Source of the DNA: Alkalimonas amylolytica
GTDB taxonomy: Bacteria; Pseudomonadota; Gammaproteobacteria; Enterobacterales; Alteromonadaceae
Length of the DNA stretch: 64,000 nucleotides
Direction of reading: 5' to 3'
NCBI RefSeq assembly: GCF_900107845.1
Contig: NZ_FNRM01000003.1
Location: 372,001-436,000 of the forward strand
Position 1 is the first letter of the stretch; the number at the start of each line of letters is the position of its first letter. Position numbers and translations under genes: made by a program. Positions 13,863 through 22,649 of this stretch are shown in pieces. Under the pieces are notes generated by a model. That model saw only the letters and a list, made by a program, of their open reading frames with translations. It was not told the origin of the DNA and did no database searches.

Positions 13863-15296
13863 TTGCCAGCAAGCCCTCGTTTGTGCAGCGATGCCCTGAG
13901 TTTATCCGGAGAAGGGGAGCTGCAGCAGCAACTCTATTTGTGCTTGCGCCAGCAGTTGCTTGGCGGCCACTGGCCGGCCGGGGCTTTGTTGCCTTCCGAG
14001 CGACAACTGGCCGGCGACTTACTGCTCAGCCGCACCACAGTGCAGCAAGCACTGCAACAGCTGGTGGCCGAAGGCTATTTAGAGGCGCAGCATGGCCGAG
14101 GTTACCAGATCGTCGATGCACTACCGGATCAGTATTTTACCCCGGAACCGGTCCATGCGTTAACCGGTGCAGCCCTGCCGGTGCAACCGTACGGCCTGAA
14201 GCCTAAAGGGCCGGATTTCAGCGGCCGCTTGCAACCTGGCCAGGCAGATGTTCGCCAGTTTCCTTTTCGGGTTTGGCAGCAACTGCTGCAACGCCATGGC
14301 AACAGGCCCGCGCTGTGTGGCATGGCCGATCCGCTGGGTTATCAGCCGCTGCGACAGGCACTGGTCCAGTATTTACGTCAGTCGCGTCAGCTGGTGTGCG
14401 ATGAAGACACTATCCTGATCACCGCAGGTGCCCAGCAGGCGCTGTTTATAGCAGCCAAGCTGGCAGCTCGCAGCAATGAGCAGGTACTGATGGAATCCCC
14501 CGGCTACCCCCGGTTAAAGCAGGCATTGCAACTGGCCGAGCTGAACACCCGCCATATTGCCGCCAACACCGCCAGTGGCCTGGATCCCGCTTGCTTGCCC
14601 ACAGCCGGTACAGCGAGAGCCTTGTTTCTGACACCCTCACACCAATACCCCTGCGGTGGCATCATGCCGCTGGCCAAACGGCTGGAGCTGCTTTCCTGGG
14701 CCAAACACCAGCAATGCTGGTTGGTGGAAGATGATTACGACAGCGAATTTCAGTACCGCCACCGTCCCATCGCCAGTTTGCAAGGGTTGGCTCAGGGTGA
14801 AGGCGTACTCTTTGTCGGCTCCTTTAGCAAAACGCTGTTTCCGGCGCTACGTCTGGGGTATCTGGTGGCCCCCAAAGCGCAAACCCATACCGCCAGTGCC
14901 TTGCTGCAAGCCCTGCAGGGCGACGTAGCCCTGGTCTCCCAGGCGGTGCTGGCCGATTTCATGGCAGAAGGCCATTTTCAGCGCCATTTGCGAAAAATGC
15001 GCCGCCATTACCACCAGCAAAAACAGCTGGCCAGTACCCTGCTAACAGCACATTTCCCGGATGCCCGCTTGCTGGCGCAAGATGCCGGCCTGCACCTGAC
15101 CCTGCTGCTGCCCGGTCTGCGCGACGATATTGCACTGTGCAGCCAGCTGAACCAGCATGGTTTTAAAGTGCAGCCTTTTAGTCGCTACTGCTTTTTAGAC
15201 GAAGCCGAGCGCGGCCTGGTGATTGGCATTGCCGATGCAAACGAAGTGCAGCTACTCCACCTGATCCGCTTGCTAAAGCACTACCGTGCCCCCTAA
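13863..15296 (+). CDS. MocR family regulator (GntR HTH fused to aminotransferase domain)
   Basis: A 477-residue fusion. Residues about 15-85 form a GntR winged helix (LCLRQQLLGGHWPAGALLPSERQLAGDL, SRTTVQQALQQLVAEGYLE). Residues about 130-477 form a fold-type I PLP aminotransferase-like domain with SFSKTLFPALRLGY, whose Lys should bind PLP, and VEDDYDSEFQY. MocR proteins such as PdxR and GabR use PLP as effector. The start is a TTG at 13863 with AAGGA ten bases upstream; no in-frame ATG fits. It is divergent from the GNAT-paiB pair, the likely target operon. The effector and regulated pathway (polyamine, amino acid or vitamin B6) are not evident. Confidence 0.93.
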   Translation: MPASPRLCSDALSLSGEGELQQQLYLCLRQQLLGGHWPAGALLPSERQLAGDLLLSRTTVQQALQQLVAEGYLEAQHGRGYQIVDALPDQYFTPEPVHALTGAALPVQPYGLKPKGPDFSGRLQPGQADVRQFPFRVWQQLLQRHGNRPALCGMADPLGYQPLRQALVQYLRQSRQLVCDEDTILITAGAQQALFIAAKLAARSNEQVLMESPGYPRLKQALQLAELNTRHIAANTASGLDPACLPTAGTARALFLTPSHQYPCGGIMPLAKRLELLSWAKHQQCWLVEDDYDSEFQYRHRPIASLQGLAQGEGVLFVGSFSKTLFPALRLGYLVAPKAQTHTASALLQALQGDVALVSQAVLADFMAEGHFQRHLRKMRRHYHQQKQLASTLLTAHFPDARLLAQDAGLHLTLLLPGLRDDIALCSQLNQHGFKVQPFSRYCFLDEAERGLVIGIADANEVQLLHLIRLLKHYRAP

Positions 15297-15369
15297 AGCG
15301 CAGAAAAGCCAGCAACCATTGCTCTGTTTGCCGGTCTGATACGTATACTTTTGGTGGAATCCACAACGG

Positions 15370-16650
15370 ATGCGATACAGTATGCGAACTCTGCGTTGGC
15401 TTTTAATCAGCATAAGCCTGCTAACAGGCTTTTTCGTCCAACCGGCCCGAGCTGACGTTACGGCCAGCAGCCAGCTTGATAGCATTGTGCTGGGTGCCGG
15501 TTGCTTTTGGGGGGTGGAAAAGCGCTTCGAGGCCATGGATGGTGTACTTGATGTCGTATCTGGTTATGCCGGAGGCAAAGATGTTGCCCCTACCTATCGG
15601 GCGATTACGCATCCGCGCAATCGGCATAATCCGAACAACCATGCCGAAGTAGTTAAAGTGCAGTTTCAGCCAGCCATCATCAGCCTGCAAACTCTGCTGG
15701 AGCGTTTTTTTGAAATGCACGATCCCACTCAGCAAAACCGGCAAGGTAATGATATTGGTACCCAGTACCGCTCCATTATTCTCACCAACAGTGAGCAGCA
15801 AGCTCAGCTGGCGCGGGCTGTGAAAGCACGCTATCAGCCCCTGCTCACCGCAGCAGGTTATGGCGCTATTCAAACGCACATCCAACCGCTGCAGCAATTT
15901 TTCGAAGCTGAGGAGTACCATCAGGATTATCTGGCGAAAAACCCCAACGGCTATTGCCCGGACCATGCCACCGGGGTGCTTTTTGACAACTCTGAACCCA
16001 AACAAGTAACGCAAGTTGATAACAGCCTGCTGCTTCAAGGCAAGCATATCGTGATGATTGATGCTGCCAGTTATTGCCCTTACTGCGAGAAATTTAAAGC
16101 CGATGTGGTTGCTCATTATCAGGGCAAAATTCCGCTGCATCTGCGACAAGCCGATCAGTTGCACCAACTGACCATCGACTCCCCTACCTGGGCCACCCCT
16201 ACCCTGTTATTCCTTAATAATGGTCAGGAAGTCTTTGGCGTGCAAGGCTCTATGAGCCCGAAGGATTTCTATCTGGCGCTGGGGTATTTCAGCTTAGGCC
16301 AGAACAGTGAGGCCTTTAAAACCGCCTTTCAAAGTGGCACTGACCGGCCCTTTTGCCAGCAGTACGAGCTGTTTCGTGATACACCGGATGGCCAGTTTAT
16401 CGATGCCTTAAGCGGCGCTGCACTCTTTGATACCCGCGATCGCTTTGACTCTGGCACCGGCTGGCTATCCTTCACCAAGGCCATTGATGGCGCCGTCACC
16501 ACCCGGCCAGATCACAGCCATGGCATGATCCGCACCGAAGTGCTGGCCGCCGTATCCGGCATTCATTTGGGCCATGTCTTTAACGACGGCCCTAGGGGCC
16601 AGCCCCGCTATTGCATCAATGCTACCGTGCTGGACTTTGTAGCCCGCTGA
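15370..16650 (+). CDS. Secreted MsrA-thioredoxin-MsrB fusion, methionine sulfoxide reductase
   Basis: A 426-residue envelope enzyme that repairs oxidised methionine. A signal peptide (about residues 1-28, ending PARA) is followed by MsrA with catalytic GAGCFWGVEKRF, then a thioredoxin-like domain near residues 215-320 with ASYCPYCEKF (CxxC), then MsrB near 325-426 with FDSGTGWLSF and the catalytic Cys in RYCINATVLDF. The MsrB zinc CxxC pairs are missing; a Cys in RPFCQQYE may act as resolving Cys. Neisseria PilB has thioredoxin first, so the order here is different. The gene appears monocistronic. A 55-base fragment like its 3' end occurs at 20018-20072. Confidence 0.93.
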   Translation: MRYSMRTLRWLLISISLLTGFFVQPARADVTASSQLDSIVLGAGCFWGVEKRFEAMDGVLDVVSGYAGGKDVAPTYRAITHPRNRHNPNNHAEVVKVQFQPAIISLQTLLERFFEMHDPTQQNRQGNDIGTQYRSIILTNSEQQAQLARAVKARYQPLLTAAGYGAIQTHIQPLQQFFEAEEYHQDYLAKNPNGYCPDHATGVLFDNSEPKQVTQVDNSLLLQGKHIVMIDAASYCPYCEKFKADVVAHYQGKIPLHLRQADQLHQLTIDSPTWATPTLLFLNNGQEVFGVQGSMSPKDFYLALGYFSLGQNSEAFKTAFQSGTDRPFCQQYELFRDTPDGQFIDALSGAALFDTRDRFDSGTGWLSFTKAIDGAVTTRPDHSHGMIRTEVLAAVSGIHLGHVFNDGPRGQPRYCINATVLDFVAR

Positions 16651-16708
16651 GATTTCAATTTTTACCAATTCCAGCGCTAATGAATATGCGGTTGGACTGA
16701 TGAATAAA

Positions 16709-17440
16709 CTAAACTATTCTTTGGTTGCCTCTCGCAACCGCCTGATGCCACTTTTCTTTATGAACACCTTTAAAAATTAGCCAGAGCGCAAAGGTAAGCT
16801 CGCCAAGAAAAGACAATACCAATATTGGAAATACCACGCCTGAAAAAGATGGTGCAATCAGTAAGGTCAAGCTGTTGATTAAATAACTGGTACCAGCCAT
16901 CATCATAAGCACCCCGACAAACCTGGGAAAATAATTCGATTTAAATATAAGTACCCCATAGCCGATACAGGCACAACCAAAGAAAATCAGCCCCAAGCCA
17001 AAACCGTAATCATGTAAGTTCGCCAGTAACATCACCTGCGCATGGATCTGCTCAGGTTCAAAAGCCGCCACATAATCCGCTCTCTTCATCAGTAACAGGG
17101 GTACCAGCAATACCAATTTGTTGGCAACCAGCACTGACGTTTGCACCAAATTAAAAGCAACGGAGGCTACCGCCAAGGGTTTATTGACCTGCTTAAGCAG
17201 AAAATAAAGAATGACCATCACAGGGATATCCAGCGCATGCATCAGCACATCACCGGTAATACTGAGCCGCCAAACCGTTTCAGCTTGCAGAATATTGCTG
17301 GCCGTTGCCGCAGCATCACCAGAAACGAACAACGGTTCCCTGATAAATAGATAGCCCACCAGACCAAGAAAAATGATCAAAAGATAGGACAAGCCGGCCA
17401 TTCTGGCATAAACGTTTGGTGAGTCTATAAATGAACGCAT
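16709..17440 (-). CDS. DUF4386 domain membrane protein
   Basis: A 243-residue polytopic inner-membrane protein with about six hydrophobic segments. It starts with ARMAGLSYLLIIFLGLVGYL, and has TGDVLMHALDIPVMVILYFLL and LANLHDYGFGLGLIFFG, all typical of DUF4386. Function unknown. It is the last of a leftward set with a second membrane gene 40 bases upstream (17481). Parts of this gene (17222-17271 and 17400-17419) recur, joined together, at 22380-22446, which marks a decayed second copy. The ATG at 17440 follows AAGGAAG. Confidence 0.88.
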   Translation of the reverse strand: MRSFIDSPNVYARMAGLSYLLIIFLGLVGYLFIREPLFVSGDAAATASNILQAETVWRLSITGDVLMHALDIPVMVILYFLLKQVNKPLAVASVAFNLVQTSVLVANKLVLLVPLLLMKRADYVAAFEPEQIHAQVMLLANLHDYGFGLGLIFFGCACIGYGVLIFKSNYFPRFVGVLMMMAGTSYLINSLTLLIAPSFSGVVFPILVLSFLGELTFALWLIFKGVHKEKWHQAVARGNQRIV

Positions 17441-17480
17441 TGATAACTTCCTTTATTTCAAAAATTTTTTAACCATGTCC

Positions 17481-17888
17481 TTAGCCACGACGCCATGGCT
17501 CTGCTTTTGCTTTCAAAAACGTATTCATGACATAGCCCCAGGGCATGACTAGAGGAACCAACATGATGCCGATAGCGCAGGCAAACAGTGTATCCTTCGC
17601 ATAGGCATCCAAACCTGTATCAAGCGACATAGGAAGTGCAAAGGCCAGTACCCAAATCAACTTCCAGACCAGCTCAAAAATAAGCAGTGGCAGCATTTTT
17701 AATGGATACCGCAGACCAAGCAAACACAGCAGCCCCAGCGCTCCTAGTAAGGATGAAACCACAGTGTGTGCATTGGCTTGTGTATCTGCAGGAAGCAAAA
17801 TTTCCGGCCAAATCACTAAACCAAGCCCAACAGCTATAAATATGTACATGCCTCTGAGAACATGTAATCTGAACTCGGAAACTTGCAT
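17481..17888 (-). CDS. Hypothetical four-helix membrane protein
   Basis: A 135-residue protein with four predicted transmembrane segments (about residues 9-30, 42-60, 66-86 and 98-120) and a short basic C-terminal tail (KAKAEPWRRG). I do not recognise a family with confidence. The ATG at 17888 has GAGGAGAGG just upstream. It lies 13 bases after the TPR protein gene stop (17902) and 40 bases before the DUF4386 gene, so the three are probably one leftward operon. No motif suggests a substrate. Confidence 0.75.
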   Translation of the reverse strand: MQVSEFRLHVLRGMYIFIAVGLGLVIWPEILLPADTQANAHTVVSSLLGALGLLCLLGLRYPLKMLPLLIFELVWKLIWVLAFALPMSLDTGLDAYAKDTLFACAIGIMLVPLVMPWGYVMNTFLKAKAEPWRRG

Positions 17889-17901
17889 GGCCTCTCCTCC
17901 C

Positions 17902-18909
17902 TCAATGCTTTAAGTGGTCATCAAAGGCCTTTTTAAAGCCACTGTCATGGCTGTAGTCTTTACTTTGAATCAAAGCCAGCAACTCTTCGTACTCCAAGTC
18001 ATTCCCCATCTCTTTGTAGGCCTTGGCAAGCCGAAGTCTCGACCAAAAATAGTGGTCGTCATATTCATCGTGGCTGGTGGCGATATACTGCTCAATCAAA
18101 GCAATGCCTTCCTTCAAATTCGTGCCGGTGGTAATCAGCAGGTCGCCCAACTGAAAATAAGCGTCAGTGACATGCCAGTTTTCAACATCATCAGAACGTT
18201 CAGCTATAACTTGGCTAAAGAGCTCCAGCGCCTTGTCGACATTGTTCTGACGTTTAAAGAAAGAAGCTAAATCGTAGGCTGTTCTTGGATTGGTGTATGG
18301 CATGGAGGCAAAGCTATTGGCTAAAGCCATGGCTTGCTGATCGCTGTCATTTTCCTGAACAAACAATACGTTGATAATTCTGGCGTCTTCCTCCGAGACG
18401 TCTGTAAGTTTGTCCAGAAATGCTCGAGCTTTGTTCATCGAGCCTCCAGCAATTGAGGGTGCATCAAGATGAAATTGAATCGCTGTTCTTAGTGCTTGTA
18501 TATTTTCAGGATGCTCATCAGCAGCTCTGGTGTACCATTGACCACATGCTCTTCCCAATCTAAGAGCCCTGAACATAGATACTTGCATAGCTCTTATACA
18601 GTAGGCGTCACCAGCTAATATCATTTCGTCAACACCATTAGGTTCAATAGCCAGTGATTTTTCTATGAAATCAACCGCCTTTTTCCCATCATTTCTAAGA
18701 ACGGAGAGTTTAGCCAGATACAGTAACGACAGCTCGTAAAGATCACCTTGCCCTGACAAATGATCTTTAAAGTAACGCTCAGCATCGTCATATTGATAGG
18801 ATTCAAACAACACCACGCCAGGGTCCTGACTAAACTTTCCGTCCAGTGGTTCAAAAGCGTATGAAACACTACTTAGAGCACAACATAAAAATACAATGAA
18901 TAAACGCAT
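17902..18909 (-). CDS. Exported TPR-repeat protein
   Basis: A 335-residue protein with a signal peptide (MRLFIVFLCCALSSVSYA) and at least four tetratricopeptide-like helical repeats: around DAERYFKDHLSGQGDLYELSLLYLAKLSV, KKAVDFIEKSLAIEPN, KALELFSQVIAERSDD and EGIALIEQYIATSHDE. TPR proteins act as protein-binding scaffolds; here the location should be periplasmic. The ATG at 18909 has GGAGAA three bases before it, which is better than the 18951 frame start. The partner is unknown. It starts 38 bases after the stop of the small HTH gene and may be cotranscribed with it. Confidence 0.82.
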   Translation of the reverse strand: MRLFIVFLCCALSSVSYAFEPLDGKFSQDPGVVLFESYQYDDAERYFKDHLSGQGDLYELSLLYLAKLSVLRNDGKKAVDFIEKSLAIEPNGVDEMILAGDAYCIRAMQVSMFRALRLGRACGQWYTRAADEHPENIQALRTAIQFHLDAPSIAGGSMNKARAFLDKLTDVSEEDARIINVLFVQENDSDQQAMALANSFASMPYTNPRTAYDLASFFKRQNNVDKALELFSQVIAERSDDVENWHVTDAYFQLGDLLITTGTNLKEGIALIEQYIATSHDEYDDHYFWSRLRLAKAYKEMGNDLEYEELLALIQSKDYSHDSGFKKAFDDHLKH

Positions 18910-18947
18910 AAATTCTCCATTGCGGCACAGTGGATCTGGCAGCCGCA

Positions 18948-19163
18948 TCACAGTTCATCTTCGTCCTGGTAGACCAAAATATCTCCAGGCTGACAATTCA
19001 GAGCCCGGCAAATTTTTTCTAACGTATCAAAGCGTATCGCCTTGGCTTTTCCGGTTTTTAATACCGAGAGATTTTGCGGTGTGATATTGACCTTTTCCGC
19101 CAGGGTGTTTAAACGCATTTTGTTCTGAGCCAGCACAACGTCCAGATTAACAATAATGGCCAT
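18948..19163 (-). CDS. YozG-like Cro/C1 helix-turn-helix regulator
   Basis: A 71-residue single-domain regulator: MRLNTLAEKVNITPQNLSVLKTGKAKAIRFDTLEKICRALNCQPGDILVY. The helix-turn-helix lies at about residues 20-45. Such YozG-type proteins are usually encoded next to a DUF2975 membrane protein, as here (eight bases apart), and are thought to regulate that gene. This is not a toxin-antitoxin pair as far as known. The ATG at 19163 has TAGGAG upstream. A short decayed stretch with similarity to its 3' end (around 18969-19008) may occur at 22505-22545. Confidence 0.92.
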   Translation of the reverse strand: MAIIVNLDVVLAQNKMRLNTLAEKVNITPQNLSVLKTGKAKAIRFDTLEKICRALNCQPGDILVYQDEDEL

Positions 19164-19171
19164 GGTAGCTC

Positions 19172-19708
19172 CTAAATCGTCTTTTCTGACTCTTCGTTAA
19201 GATCAGCCCCTATTTCCAACGCCCACAGCAAGGTGTACATCAAGCCGAAGTAAATGCAGGCAATGGCTATTTCTGTGACAAAAGAAAAATCCAGCTCTGA
19301 GTTGATTGAGTAGTCGTAAATCAAGCCGAATAGCACATACAACCAGGACAAAATAAAAAATACCATGCCGCTGTGTAGCGCGCCCCGGACGCTGGCAATG
19401 GCCTCTGGCCCAAAAATATGGCCCTGCATAAACTGTTTCATCAGCGCCCGGAAATGGTGATTGATCCTCAGCATGATGGTTAATCCAACAGCATAGAGGG
19501 CGAGGATCCCTCCCTTGAACGGCAGGCTCATGTTCTCAATTGGTATCAATGCATCACCGAGATAGAGCGAGCCGCTTGGTATAAATGCAACCACAACAAT
19601 GGCTGGCCAACCGAGCAAAAGCAGGTAGCGAAAACCGGTCAGCGCAATGAATAAATAGCGGCTTAACTGCTTGATTTGCCGGGTACGGGAATGAGTTTGT
19701 ATATCCAT
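19172..19708 (-). CDS. DUF2975 domain membrane protein
   Basis: A 178-residue inner-membrane protein with four hydrophobic segments, including GFRYLLLLGWPAIVVVAF near the start, FKGGILALYAVGLTIML, and two more towards the C-terminus ending LLWALEIGADLNEE. DUF2975 proteins are paired with YozG-like regulators, and here that gene follows eight bases downstream. The ATG at 19708 (MDIQTHSR) is preceded by AGGAAA; the longer frame to 19813 has no ribosome site. Function unknown; the pair is usually viewed as a membrane sensor or effector with its own regulator. Confidence 0.88.
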   Translation of the reverse strand: MDIQTHSRTRQIKQLSRYLFIALTGFRYLLLLGWPAIVVVAFIPSGSLYLGDALIPIENMSLPFKGGILALYAVGLTIMLRINHHFRALMKQFMQGHIFGPEAIASVRGALHSGMVFFILSWLYVLFGLIYDYSINSELDFSFVTEIAIACIYFGLMYTLLWALEIGADLNEESEKTI

Positions 19709-20017
19709 AGCGATTTCCTGATCAGTATTGACTTGAATCACCATAACGGCACAAGACCCATATATCAATACATATTTACTGTTTATCGGCAAATAAATAC
19801 TGATAATAGACAAATTCAGTTGTAAGCAGACAACCTAAGGAAGATGGCTTGAAGAAAATTCGTCTGTGACATTTTGCCGCAGAGAACAAACACAGGGCGT
19901 AATCAGAATCAGTGGCTATTGCTGACGACATTGGACAGTTAACGTTGAGATCTTATTCATTATCAAACCTGTTGTTTAAATAACATCACCGATCAAAGTA
20001 TAAAAAACGAAAGGCAA

Positions 20018-20072
20018 TGACCAGCTCCGCCCTGGCCTCAATGCCACCGTGCTGGATTTTGTAGCCCGCTGA
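20018..20072 (+). pseudogene. Remnant of a second msr 3' end
   Basis: About 55 bases resemble the last 55 bases of the msrA-trx-msrB gene (16596-16650). The final 37 bases, coding for NATVLDFVAR and the TGA stop, differ at only a few positions. There is no open frame upstream. The copy therefore looks like the end of a lost msr gene or the far edge of a recombination event. The block 16651-20017 lies between the two copies. Confidence 0.75.
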
Positions 20073-20081
20073 GTCTGCTGA

Positions 20082-21338
20082 TCAGAGCAGTAACCTTATC
20101 GCCAAAGGGCTGACCAGCAGCAAGCCCAGCGCGTAACCAACGATGCGCTGTCGCTCTGTGAAAACATAGCCTGTCTTTAGTCCAACCAGGGCTGAGCACC
20201 AGGGTAGCTGCCAGAACACCCAGAGAAAACAGCAAGAGCCAAGCACTGTAACCAGCAGCACTAACGTAGCCTCCAGCCAGGCTCCAAGTGCATAGGGAGC
20301 CAGCCAGAGCGCTGCCACTATCAGCAGCGTCTGATGCAGCAGGTAACAAGGAAATACAGCTCGGTTCGCTAGCGACAAATAGCGATGTGGTCGATTCAAA
20401 TAGCGCTGAGCCAACGCCAGTAACCAGCAAGTCACTGCCACACCCTGTATCGAAAAACTCAGGCGTAATGCAAACAACCTGCCCTGCATCAACTCAGGTG
20501 GTAACTCCGTCTGGTTGATGATGAAGTATAGACCACACATTAGCAGGTAGTTCAGACAGCAGAACCAACCCAGCCAGTGGCGGGCTTCTGAGAGTCGCTG
20601 CCAAAAGACAGGCAACTGCACGACCAACACCCCCAGCAGGAAAAATAGCAACCCTTGCAACTCACGGATGCTATCGCCACTAAACTGGTAGCGGATCAAC
20701 AGGAGCAGACCACTCCAGAGCACCAATTGCCAAAGCAGTGACATACCGAACAGACCTTCCAACCAACCTCTTAGCTGCCGTAGAAACAAGAGTGGCGTGA
20801 GCACTAACGCCAGTAACGTAAAAGTCCAGAGTGAGCGTAAAAACCAGAGATGGTTCACATCCACATGTGGCCAGACACCACGCTGATAATCGGCAAACAA
20901 CGGATGTTGCAAATCAAAAAATGCGCGATAAAATTGCCAGTAGCTCAGTTCAAGCCCATCGTTTTGCACCATTTCTGCATACAGCTGTGGAGGCACAATC
21001 AGCCATAGCCCAACCAGCAATGGCAGCAATAAAACCACCGTCCGCTTAAGCCCGAACAAGAGGCACGATTTCCAGCCCAGATACTTTTGCAACACAGCAG
21101 CAAGCGCAAAACCGGAAATAAACCAGATTAAAAACATCCGCCAGGGAGACGATAATAACATCAGGTACTCAAGCGAGGATGATAAGTACTGGCTTTTGTA
21201 ATGATACCCCCAGGATCCTACATACAGCATGCCAAGGTGATACAACATCAATAAGCCAAAGGCCAGCACGCGCAACCAGTCCAGATCATAACGTCTGTTT
21301 GGATGGGAATCAGGCATAGTGTTTATAGCAACAGACAT
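20082..21338 (-). CDS. Acyltransferase family 3 membrane protein
   Basis: A 418-residue membrane acyltransferase (acyltransferase 3/OafA-OpgC type) with about ten transmembrane segments. The N-terminal signature RRYDLDWLRVLAFGLLMLYHLGM includes the conserved D-W-LR and the catalytic-type His of the YHxG region. WRMFLIWFISGFAL follows. Such enzymes transfer acetyl or succinyl groups to periplasmic or extracellular glycans. GGAGTGGTT before the ATG at 21338 supports this start. The gene is divergent from a LytTR regulator (21472) that may control it. It is flanked on both sides by decayed fragments (20018 and 22380), so the pair may have arrived by recombination. Confidence 0.9.
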   Translation of the reverse strand: MSVAINTMPDSHPNRRYDLDWLRVLAFGLLMLYHLGMLYVGSWGYHYKSQYLSSSLEYLMLLSSPWRMFLIWFISGFALAAVLQKYLGWKSCLLFGLKRTVVLLLPLLVGLWLIVPPQLYAEMVQNDGLELSYWQFYRAFFDLQHPLFADYQRGVWPHVDVNHLWFLRSLWTFTLLALVLTPLLFLRQLRGWLEGLFGMSLLWQLVLWSGLLLLIRYQFSGDSIRELQGLLFFLLGVLVVQLPVFWQRLSEARHWLGWFCCLNYLLMCGLYFIINQTELPPELMQGRLFALRLSFSIQGVAVTCWLLALAQRYLNRPHRYLSLANRAVFPCYLLHQTLLIVAALWLAPYALGAWLEATLVLLVTVLGSCCFLWVFWQLPWCSALVGLKTGYVFTERQRIVGYALGLLLVSPLAIRLLL

Positions 21339-21471
21339 AACCACTCCATTTTAATACTCCAGGATGTAACTGATTTCAAATAACATCTCGTGCTAGTATG
21401 CATGGAGGTCGCAAGCGGTCATACAGCCACTCAGCCCAGGGGTGGCAAAATGGGATAACAGGTGGAATCAG

Positions 21472-22377
21472 ATGACAAGCGGTAAGCATTCCTTTATACA
21501 ATGCATCCAGCGCTACCCCGCGTTAACCGGTTATCTGCTATTTTCTTTGTTTCTGGCGATCAATGCTGCAGTCAATGTCAGCTCTATCTGGACAGAACAT
21601 CAGCGTGACCCAGCCAGCGACCTTCTCCTCTGGCAACCTATACTCTGGGAATACAGCAGTACCGTCAGCACCCTGCTCTGCAGCCCATTGCTGTTTTGGT
21701 GGTTCAAACATCACCCGCTACAATTCCAGGCGCCCGTCCGACAGTTGTGGCAGCATTTTGCTGCTTCCGTGTTGTTTTCACTCAGTCACATCGGGTTGAT
21801 GGTGTTATTGCGCCATTGGATCTATGGCTGGATGGGCAGCAGCTACCAGTTTGGTCCGCTCAGCCGTGAGTTGCTGTATGAATACCGCAAAGATGTCTGG
21901 GCTTATGTTGTGTTTCTTTGTGGTTATCAGCTAGCTCGTTTCGTATACTCGCGCTTGCAAGGCGAAGCTTACCAACTAGATACTGAGGATGCTGGCGAAG
22001 CTAGCAGTAAAGAGAACATTGAGTCAATTGATGGTGCCAGCAAAGTACCGGGTTACTTTCTGGTCAAGAAACTCGATAAAGAGTATCTGATCCGGGTTGA
22101 AGACATTGCCTGGCTGGAGGCCAATGGCAACTACGTCAATCTGCACAGCCAGGGGCGCATTTATCCGCTGCGCTCGACACTGGCGGCCACCTTGGAAAAT
22201 CTACATCAAGCTGGCTTTTGTCGGGTACACCGCAGCCTGGCGGTCAACCTGAGCTATATTGATAGCATTAGCTACCAAAGCAGTGGAGATGGCAGCATCT
22301 TGTTAAAGACCGGTCAGCAGCTCAACCTGTCACGCCGATACAAAGAGCAGTTTAAAGCAGCAATTACCGCAAGTTAA
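21472..22377 (+). CDS. Membrane-bound LytTR-type transcriptional regulator
   Basis: A 301-residue protein with an N-terminal membrane domain of about four helices (GYLLFSLFLAINAAVNVSS, then HFAASVLFSLSHIGLMVLL and VWAYVVFLCGYQLARFVY), an acidic linker, and a C-terminal LytTR DNA-binding domain from about residue 200 (YLIRVEDIAWLEANGNYVN, IYPLRSTLAATLENL, FCRVHRSLAVNLSYI, LSRRYKEQFK). It has no receiver domain, so it senses through the membrane part. The ATG at 21472 follows AGGTGG; a GTG at 21442 is less likely. It is divergent from the acyltransferase gene, which is the natural candidate target. Confidence 0.9.
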   Translation: MTSGKHSFIQCIQRYPALTGYLLFSLFLAINAAVNVSSIWTEHQRDPASDLLLWQPILWEYSSTVSTLLCSPLLFWWFKHHPLQFQAPVRQLWQHFAASVLFSLSHIGLMVLLRHWIYGWMGSSYQFGPLSRELLYEYRKDVWAYVVFLCGYQLARFVYSRLQGEAYQLDTEDAGEASSKENIESIDGASKVPGYFLVKKLDKEYLIRVEDIAWLEANGNYVNLHSQGRIYPLRSTLAATLENLHQAGFCRVHRSLAVNLSYIDSISYQSSGDGSILLKTGQQLNLSRRYKEQFKAAITAS

Positions 22378-22378
22378 C

Positions 22379-22446
22379 AGGAGATACCCAGCGCATGCAT
22401 TAGCACATCACCGGTAATACTGAGCCGCCAATTCTGGCATAAACGT
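22379..22446 (-). pseudogene. Fused fragments of a decayed DUF4386 gene copy
   Basis: About 50 bases (22380-22430) are nearly identical to 17222-17271 inside the DUF4386 gene. They are joined at a GCCGCCA/GCCA microhomology to about 20 bases matching 17400-17419 near the start of the same gene. The internal 128 bases are deleted and there is no open reading frame. This is a relic of a second copy of the 16.7-19.2 kb block. Orientation is the same as the intact gene. Confidence 0.8.
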
Positions 22447-22640
22447 TTGGAGCATCTGAAAAAGATGGTATGACGAATCTTCCTAGCATTTTCTTGCTAT
22501 TTGCATCAGTAGACCAAAAGATCGTCAAACTGACAATGAAACACGGCTATATTACCGATCCATGAAGGAACGAATACGCCTTTTCGGTCAGAGCAATGAG
22601 CAGCTGAAGAAATAAAAACCATTATTTTTATAACTAAACG
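22447..22640. other. Non-coding stretch with possible further relics
   Basis: No gene is seen. At 22505-22545 there is partial similarity to 18969-19008, which encodes the end of the small HTH gene, and 14 bases at 22456-22469 match part of the DUF4386 gene. These are weak, but together with the 22379 relic they suggest a degraded region rather than a designed intergenic sequence. Confidence 0.4.
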
Positions 22641-22649
22641 AAATAAAGT

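Noticed and set aside
15421-16167. Long minus-strand reading frame opposite msr
   Set aside because: It is the shadow of a strong, domain-bearing gene; it has no ribosome site or recognisable motif.
18948-19708. HTH plus small membrane gene as a toxin-antitoxin pair
   Set aside because: The pairing is the known YozG-DUF2975 arrangement and nothing suggests toxicity.
22456-22469. Fourteen-base match to the DUF4386 gene (16844-16857)
   Set aside because: Too short and out of order to be counted as a relic by itself; mentioned only as weak support.
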